Positions 58,801 through 64,000 of a DNA stretch of 64,000 nucleotides are shown in pieces. The DNA comes from Chloranthus sessilifolius (lineage: Eukaryota > Streptophyta > Magnoliopsida > Chloranthales > Chloranthaceae). Where the stretch lies: positions 72,108,646 through 72,172,645 of the forward strand of contig CM037585.1 in the NCBI GenBank assembly GCA_021018995.1. Direction: 5' to 3'. Position numbers and translations under genes: made by a program. The notes under the pieces are model-generated. The model did no database searches and had not been told where the DNA came from. It was given only the letters and a program-made list of their open reading frames with translations. The stretch's first letter is position 1, and every line of letters starts with the position of its first letter.

Positions 58801-59284
58801 CGAGTTGCACGTAGGCGATGAAGTTTTGGTAAAACTTAATACGAAGCAGCTCAAATATTTCAGAAGAAAACACGCAAGATTAGTTCGTAAGTATGATGGG
58901 CCATTTCCGATCACAAAGAGGATTAATGATGTCTCATTTCTAGTGCAACTTTCTTCCCGACTGAGAATGCATCCGATATTTCACGTCAGTTGCTTGAAGC
59001 CATATAAAAGAGACTCGAATAATCCAGGGAGAAGTTTGTCAACTCGTGTCGCCCCAAATGCCGATTTACAGTTGAAGAGACTTGTTGAAGAAATCCTTGC
59101 ACACAGACGCAGTAACCGGGAAGATGGTAGTCAGAATGAATTTCCTATGGAGTACCTTTTGAAGTGGAAGGGCCTACCAGAGGCCGAACTTACTTGGGAA
59201 CTTGAGAGTACCCACCTGTCCTTCCAATCCGCCCTAAAGAAGTACTGGAAGCGCGTCGACGGGGACGTCAACGCAGCTAAGTAG
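55861..59284 (+). pseudogene. pol of the chromovirus: PR-RT-RH-IN-chromodomain
   Basis: One frame from gag to 59284. Protease: MVDTGATHNFI at about 55950. [17 protein letters not shown], a Gly-to-Glu change in [12 protein letters not shown], and YLDDI at about 56950. The RT start appears to lack several residues before [10 protein letters not shown]. RNase H begins VHTDASDYAIG at 57383. Integrase has its HHCC finger (GHLGIHRAL to CLICQQDK, about 58000-58110) and the core Asp residues (SLDFI, SDRDPLF). Where the catalytic Glu should be, it reads QADRQIKRVNA, so Glu is Lys. GPY/F-like GPFPITKRIN and a chromodomain (EYLLKWKGLPEAELTWELES) close the protein. In-frame stops lie at 56432, 57380, about 57491 and about 57653. 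Confidence 0.9.
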
Positions 59285-59291
59285 GGGAGGA
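59283..59291 (+). promoter_or_regulatory. Polypurine tract of the chromovirus
   Basis: AGGGGAGGA immediately before the 3' LTR start TGTGACG, overlapping the last bases after the gag-pol stop. Confidence 0.8.
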
Positions 59292-59989
59292 TGTGACGTG
59301 GACTCGCGACGTGGCCATCCGAGTCAGTCGCAGGGCCACTTGTGCGTCAGGCATTGGTGGATTGAAGTTGGGGCATCATCTGCACGTCACCAAGCCATGA
59401 GGGCTTCTCCATTGGTACTCCAAGAGCTTCGGTCGTGGGCCAAGAGGGCATGCGACATGGTGGCAGTTTGGGTCATGATGCAGTATCAGCAAGGCACGCG
59501 ATGCGGTCGAGACATGAACCAAATGGGTCAGCAGTGCAAGGCGTTGCGGTATGTCAAACCAATAGGTTTGAGGTCCTCCTGCCATTTTGGCACTGTTAAT
59601 GTTTAAACCATATATATGGGAAAAGGATCTAACAGTCACGTGACATGTCGCTGGCCTAAGTGATCCCCTACGGAACGCGTACGATAGCCTTGTGGGCTTG
59701 AGTCGCGCATCCGGGCCTCGCATAGGTGTTAGGTCGCTCTTGTCGTGTCGTGCGCTGGAGCCATCGTGTTGGTGGTCCACGACCACCCTCATGGTGCGGA
59801 CCTAAACTCTATGTGGGGCTGCCCCTAGGAATGTCGCTGCGTATAGCTATATGAATTGCATTCGGGAATCCTCATAGTTTCTAACCTAATGCGCTACCGT
59901 GCAGGTTGGAGACACGAGTAGGCTAATCTAGTTCGAGAAAAGCTAGTTGTCGCACGAGAGATTACGTCGCAAAGAGTAACTCCGTGACA
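59292..59989 (+). repeat. 3' LTR of the chromovirus
   Basis: 698 bp, TGTGACGTGG to GTGACA. Longer than the 5' LTR because that copy carries deletions. Shared parts are close to identical. Confidence 0.88.
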
Positions 59990-60280
59990 ATGGGCTCTGT
60001 GTGGGCAGGTCCGATCAAGTTCGGTCAAACTAAGATAATATGATATTATTTTAGTATAAATTATAAGTAAAAGGTTGTGTCCTTCCAAATTTAAAATAAA
60101 TGTGCATTATTTCATCCAAGAGTTGTATCTATTCAACAGACATGACTGTTATCTGAAACTAAAAGACTCTTTGACAACCTTCGGTACATCTAAGTGAGTC
60201 TAGCACCACAGATTGAAGAGACACATGTCTCTAACTGTCTATTTCACCAAGAGGTGATACATACCTGACGCGGGACAACG
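59990..60280 (+). repeat. Copia 3' LTR, right part
   Basis: Continues the copia LTR after the gypsy insertion. No gene; the right limit is near the start of the next repeat. Confidence 0.4.
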
Positions 60281-60293
60281 ACCCTTAAATACA

Positions 60294-61260
60294 TGAATCC
60301 CCATGATATGCTATTTTGCCCAAATTAAACTAATTAATTGAACAATTAATCACAAATTAAAGCATTCATAGGATTCCGCTTAAGCGACCATGCTTGATTC
60401 ACGTAGGGTCTAATCCACCAGCGAGATCCGTTAGGAAATGCAAAAGAGGCGATCCTAGAGTTAGAACTCTAGCTTTGTCTAGGTCGGGGCGTTAGATCGT
60501 AGTTTGCGGTGTCGGTAGCTCCTTTCTAGGGTTTGTGAATTGAAGCGATTAACGGCCCAAATTGAACAAGCTCGAGCCCAACAACGATCATGGATCGACG
60601 GGTTGTTCTAGATCAGGGTTTGGGAATTGGGACAATCAAATAAAAGGGGAAATTATATGCAAGCGATTAGCAAAATTAGGAAGATTAAATAAGAACAAGA
60701 AGTGAGAAGACCAAAGATAGCATGGGCATCTCACCCTTGGCCTCACACCAAACCCACATGGGGAAGAAGACTCACTCTTCAAAGCTCCTCTAAAGCCCAA
60801 AATGCAATACACTTTTCATTAAAATCAACCAATACCAAAAATGGCTTACAAAATAGACTTTATAGTTTTTACAAATGGGAATAACCCTAAAATAGAAAAG
60901 TACCATGTTACCCTAAAAGGATAACTTACATTTGACACAAGAAAAGACAAACAAAAAGGATAAAAAGGACAATCCTGTCACGTGACTCGCTCGAGCGGAT
61001 TTGGTTCCCTCTCGAGCAGGAATCTTTACAGAAGGTCGCTCGAGCAGGAACTAAAGGTCGCTCGAGCGACAACTAGGGGTCGCTCGAGCGACAACTAGGG
61101 GTCGCTCAAGTGACTTTTGGCCGAAAGTTTCCTGATGCTCCCACGCTCGAGCAACAATAGACCGAGAATTTTCGCTTTGATTCTGAAGCACTTTCGCTCG
61201 AGCGAGAAGGATGCTCACTCATGCCAACCTAGGCAGAGACCCTTCTTTTGGGTTGATCCT
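60294..61260 (-). repeat. 3' LTR-like repeat of the deletion derivative
   Basis: Starts TGAATCCCCATGATATGC and is closely repeated from 63193. Contains a cluster of GCTCGAGCG motifs at about 60985-61210. The right limit is approximate. Confidence 0.65.
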
Positions 61261-61379
61261 TAAGGCCTTTCCTCGATAGATCTTGGCGCTCCATGGTTCC
61301 TCCATCGTTTCTTCTTCCGTTAGTACACCTTGTACGGCTTGAAACCTAGGCCCTCATTGTTGGCATCCCCGTTAATCAT

Positions 61380-61893
61380 CACTGATGAAGTGCGGTCATG
61401 ATACCGATCGAGCATGTTGGGGTCTAGGCGGCGAACATCATCCTCATGCGATCATGATACCGATCGAGCATGTCGGGGTCTAGGCGGCGGACATCATCCT
61501 CATTGATCCACATATTTTCAGATTCTAGATTATTAACCCACTTCACTAAATATCTTTGAAACCCTCCGCCATGGGTGGAGACCACATTGTCATCCAAGAT
61601 CTTCTCAATTACATCTCTTTCGGCTCGCTTGGAAGGGGTGGTGTACGTTGCAGGGTGTGGTTCAATTCGTGAATAGATGTTTGGAAAGGGTTGCAAGGGG
61701 GTGGGGTTGAGCCTAGATAAGGAACTAGGTCTTCCACGTTGAATGTTGAACTAACCCCCATATCTTGAGGCGGCTCGAGAACATAGGCATTAGGGCCACT
61801 CCTTGCCACAATCCTAAAAGGTCCGGTGTCACAGGCTTGGAGCTTCTTCCTGATTCCCGATGGGAACCGTTCAAGCCTAACCCAAACAATCAC
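61380..61893 (-). pseudogene. Integrase C terminus and chromodomain
   Basis: VWVRLERFPSGIRKKLQACD, GPFRIVARSGPNAYVLEPP, SSTFNVEDLVPYLG, then a chromodomain (DVIEKILDDNVVSTHGGGFQ, RYLVKWVNNLESENMWI) ending near 61424. The end is altered by a tandem duplication of about 55 bp (61390-61502), which adds MRMMFAA and a stop. Confidence 0.75.
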
Positions 61894-62208
61894 ATGATCA
61901 CTAATTTGGAATTCTTTGAAACGCTTGTGTGAATCCGCCTATAATTTGTAATCATCATTGCTCAAGATAATTTTACGTCTAATTTTGGCATGCAAATTAT
62001 GAATATGTTGTGCAAATGTATCTGCGGACTCAGATGTGCGGTGAGGCATAGACATAGGGATCAAGTCTAGGGGCATTCATGGTTTGTGACCATGCACCAC
62101 CTTAAATGGGCTCCTACGTGTGGACCTATTGATGGAATTATTATATGCAAACTCTGCCATCGGTAGAATGGAGTCCCAGATCCTAATGTGATCACCGACA
62201 AGACATCA

Positions 62209-62571
62209 TTAGAGATTGCCTAAACTCCTATTGGTAACTTCAGTACAGCCATCAGTTTGAGGGTGATATGCCAACGAGAATTGGAGCATCGTACCCATCA
62301 TGTGCCATAAGGTCTTCCAAAAGTAACTAGTGAACTTGGCATCCCTATCCGACACAATGGTCTTGGATAACCCGTGGAGATGTAACACTTCATCGAAAAA
62401 CAATTTCGTAATATGGGTTGCGTCGGTGGTTTTAGTGCATGGTATAAAGTGAGCCATCTTGGAGAAGCGGTCCACTACAATAAAAATGGAATCGTGCTTT
62501 CGCATAGTCTTGGGAAGCCCCAGCACGAAGTCCATCAAAACGTCTTGCCATGGTGTGTGCGGTACCGGCAA
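62209..62571 (-). pseudogene. Integrase core
   Basis: [51 protein letters not shown] and [20 protein letters not shown]. The D, D and E positions are present (MDF, SDRD, CTEVTN), so the core motif is kept, but the frame is broken on both sides (about 61894-62208 and 62572-62640). Confidence 0.8.
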
Positions 62572-62639
62572 AGGGGTGTACAGACCGGTGTTCTGCTTTC
62601 TTTGTTTGGAGACTTGGCAAGTACGACATTGTCACACAA

Positions 62640-63180
62640 TCAAGGCGACATCTCGCACGACACTAGGCCAAAAGAACCTATCTTCGACGAGCACAATAAT
62701 TTTGTTGCACCCGAAATGACCGGCAATCCCTCCGGCATGCAACTCCCAAATGAGGAAGTCACACAAAGAAGTGTGAGGGATGCATAGGCGGTTGCCCTGA
62801 AAAAATACACGTCCTGCAAGGTATAGATGGAGTTGGTGCTCGTCGGGTTACTATGGAGAGTGGTATAGTCTCTCCCGAAATCATGGCATTCAGGATACTC
62901 CTTCAACCAGTTAAATCCAATGACCTCGGTGCTCATGGATTGCGAAGTCGCCACCCATCGACTAAGCGCATCTGCAGCTCTGCTCTCAATATCGACCTTA
63001 TGCTTCAACACAAATGTGAATCCCTGGAGGTACTCGACCCATGTCGCGTGCCTCAGGCTTAACTTCTCGCAGACTTTAGAAAAGTCCAGTAGGCGCATGA
63101 CGGACACGCTAGTCATTTTCTCCTTGATCTGGGCAAAGGCCTTCGTCGCGGCTTTGCTCCATTGAAACTCCCCTTTTTCA
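62640..63180 (-). pseudogene. RT end, RNase H and integrase-finger remnant
   Basis: Starts within RT (KGEFQWSKAATKAFAQIKEK), passes LDFSKVCEKLSLRHATWVEYL and ends DIESRAADALSRW. Between DFSKV and RHATWVEYL about 100 residues of RNase H are missing. The integrase zinc-finger region follows but is poorly kept. Dead. Confidence 0.75.
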
Positions 63181-63192
63181 TGCATAAATACG

Positions 63193-64000
63193 TGAATCCC
63201 CATGATATGCTATTTTGCATAAATTAAACTAATTAATTGAACAATTAATCACAAATTAAAGCGATACCTTAGGGTTTCATAGGATCCCGCTTAAGTGACC
63301 ATGCTTGATTCACGTAGGTTCAATCCGACGCGCGAGATCCGTTAGGAAATGCGGAAGAGGCGATCCTAGAGTTAGAACTCTAGCTTCGTCTAGGTCGGAG
63401 CGTTAGATCATAGTTCACGGTGGAATCGGTAGCTCCTTTCTAGGGTTTTTGAATTGAAGCGATTAACGGCCAAAATTGAACAAGCTCGAGCCCAACAACG
63501 GTCATGGATTAACGGGCGATGATCGGATTCGATCCACAATGATGGACATCAAGGTTGCTCTAGATTTAGGGTTTGGGAATTGGGACAATCAAATAAAACG
63601 GGAAATTGGATGCAAGAGATTAGCAAAATTAGGAAGATTAAACAACAAGGAGAAGATCGAAGATAATATGGGCATCTCACCCTTGGCCTCACACCAAATC
63701 CACATGGGGAAGAAAACTCACTCTTCAAAGCTCCTCTCAAGCCCAAAATGGAATGCAATTTTCATTAAAATCAACCGATACCAAAAATGGCTTACAAAAT
63801 ATGCTTTACAATATTTACACATGGGACCTAAAATAGAAAAGTATCATGTTACCCTAAAAGAGTAACTTACATTTGACACAAGAAAAGATAAACAAAAAGG
63901 ATAAAAAGGACAATTCCGTCACGTGACTCGCTCGAGCAGATTTGGTTCCTGCTCGAGCGGGTATCCTTACGGAAGGTCGCTCGAGTGGGAACCAAAGGTC
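63193..64000 (-). repeat. 5' LTR-like repeat, cut by the window edge
   Basis: Direct repeat of 60294-61100, beginning TGAATCCCCATGATATGC, with GCTCGAGCG-type motifs again near 63925-63990. Confidence 0.65.

Larger units (their letters stand above)
54256..59989 (+). mobile_element. Chromovirus Ty3/gypsy element, near full length
   Basis: Plus strand: 5' LTR 54256-54714, primer site, gag-pol in a single reading frame, PPT, 3' LTR 59292-59989. The flanks share ATGG on each side (54252-54255, 59990-59993), consistent with an insertion inside the copia LTR. The Gag pattern (KELENFLWDMEQYF) and C-terminal chromodomain suggest the Galadriel branch of chromoviruses, tentatively. Gag-pol is broken by one frameshift and about six stops. 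Confidence 0.9.
49700..60280 (+). mobile_element. Copia-type element carcass, multiply interrupted
   Basis: Plus-strand Ty1/copia remnants in order: gag (about 49880-50450), RNase H end (about 51050-51340), 3' untranslated part, and a PPT-like AGTGGGGGAA before a 3' LTR starting TGTTC at 53976. It is interrupted by microsatellites and a hairpin repeat, a hAT element (52318-53601) and a gypsy element (54256-59989) inside its 3' LTR. Protease, integrase and most of RT are absent. The right limit of the LTR is approximate. Confidence 0.6.
60294..64000 (-). mobile_element. Ty3/gypsy deletion derivative
   Basis: Minus strand, with direct LTR-like repeats at 60294-61260 (3' copy) and 63193 to beyond 64000 (5' copy). 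Between them are, right to left, an RT/RNase H remnant, integrase, a GPY/F-type module and a chromodomain. Primer site, gag, protease and most of RT are missing: the left end of the right-hand repeat (63193) abuts the late RT sequence directly. Related to the fragment at 43960-46760. It runs off the window. Confidence 0.7.

Overview
This window is nuclear DNA from a flowering plant. The evidence is plant LTR retrotransposons of both superfamilies, an L1-type LINE, hAT, Mutator-like, CACTA and MITE DNA elements, long AT microsatellites, and a spliced plant O-fucosyltransferase gene with GT-AG introns. Protein-coding host content is small. The rest is a stack of nested, mostly dead transposons plus about 8.6 kb that looks like old organelle (mitochondrial-type) DNA. 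The species cannot be named from the sequence.

Layout. 1-8965: a plus-strand Athila-type LTR element that enters from the left edge, with decayed gag, a second ORF with a plant-transposon-type domain, a polypurine tract and a truncated 3' LTR. 8966-9356: mitochondrial-like sequence. 9357-22554: a complete related element on the minus strand, with two LTRs of about 2.48 kb, a tRNA-Asp-type primer site, decayed gag and the same second ORF. Neither element has protease, RT, RNase H or integrase where pol should be. 22555-32620: mitochondrial-like DNA split by a solo LTR (23456-25323), holding 65-bp repeat modules and a broken group II-type reverse transcriptase. 32621-36600: AT-rich repeats, a CACTA terminus and a possible 61-aa gene at 34929-35114. 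37164-43302: the 3' part of a minus-strand GDP-fucose protein O-fucosyltransferase gene, eight exons reconstructed, with MITEs in its introns; its 5' exon(s) were not found. 43960-46760: chromovirus fragment. 46766-49280: L1 LINE fragment. 49700-60280: a copia carcass carrying a 1284-bp hAT element with a perfect 8-bp target duplication and, inside its 3' LTR, a 5.7-kb chromovirus gypsy element. 60294-64000: another gypsy element with a large internal deletion.

How it fits together. The two Athila-type elements carry gag and an accessory ORF only, so they would need enzymes from an autonomous relative. Both copies share the same design: gag, a CGCGAG-rich spacer, the ORF2 domain, a Pro/Ser/Thr-rich stretch, a coiled coil, a long 3' noncoding region, PPT and an LTR that again carries CGCGAG arrays. 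This is the best candidate for an under-described system here. The host gene lies just left of the transposon pile; either its first intron is very long or the gene has been cut off from its 5' end.
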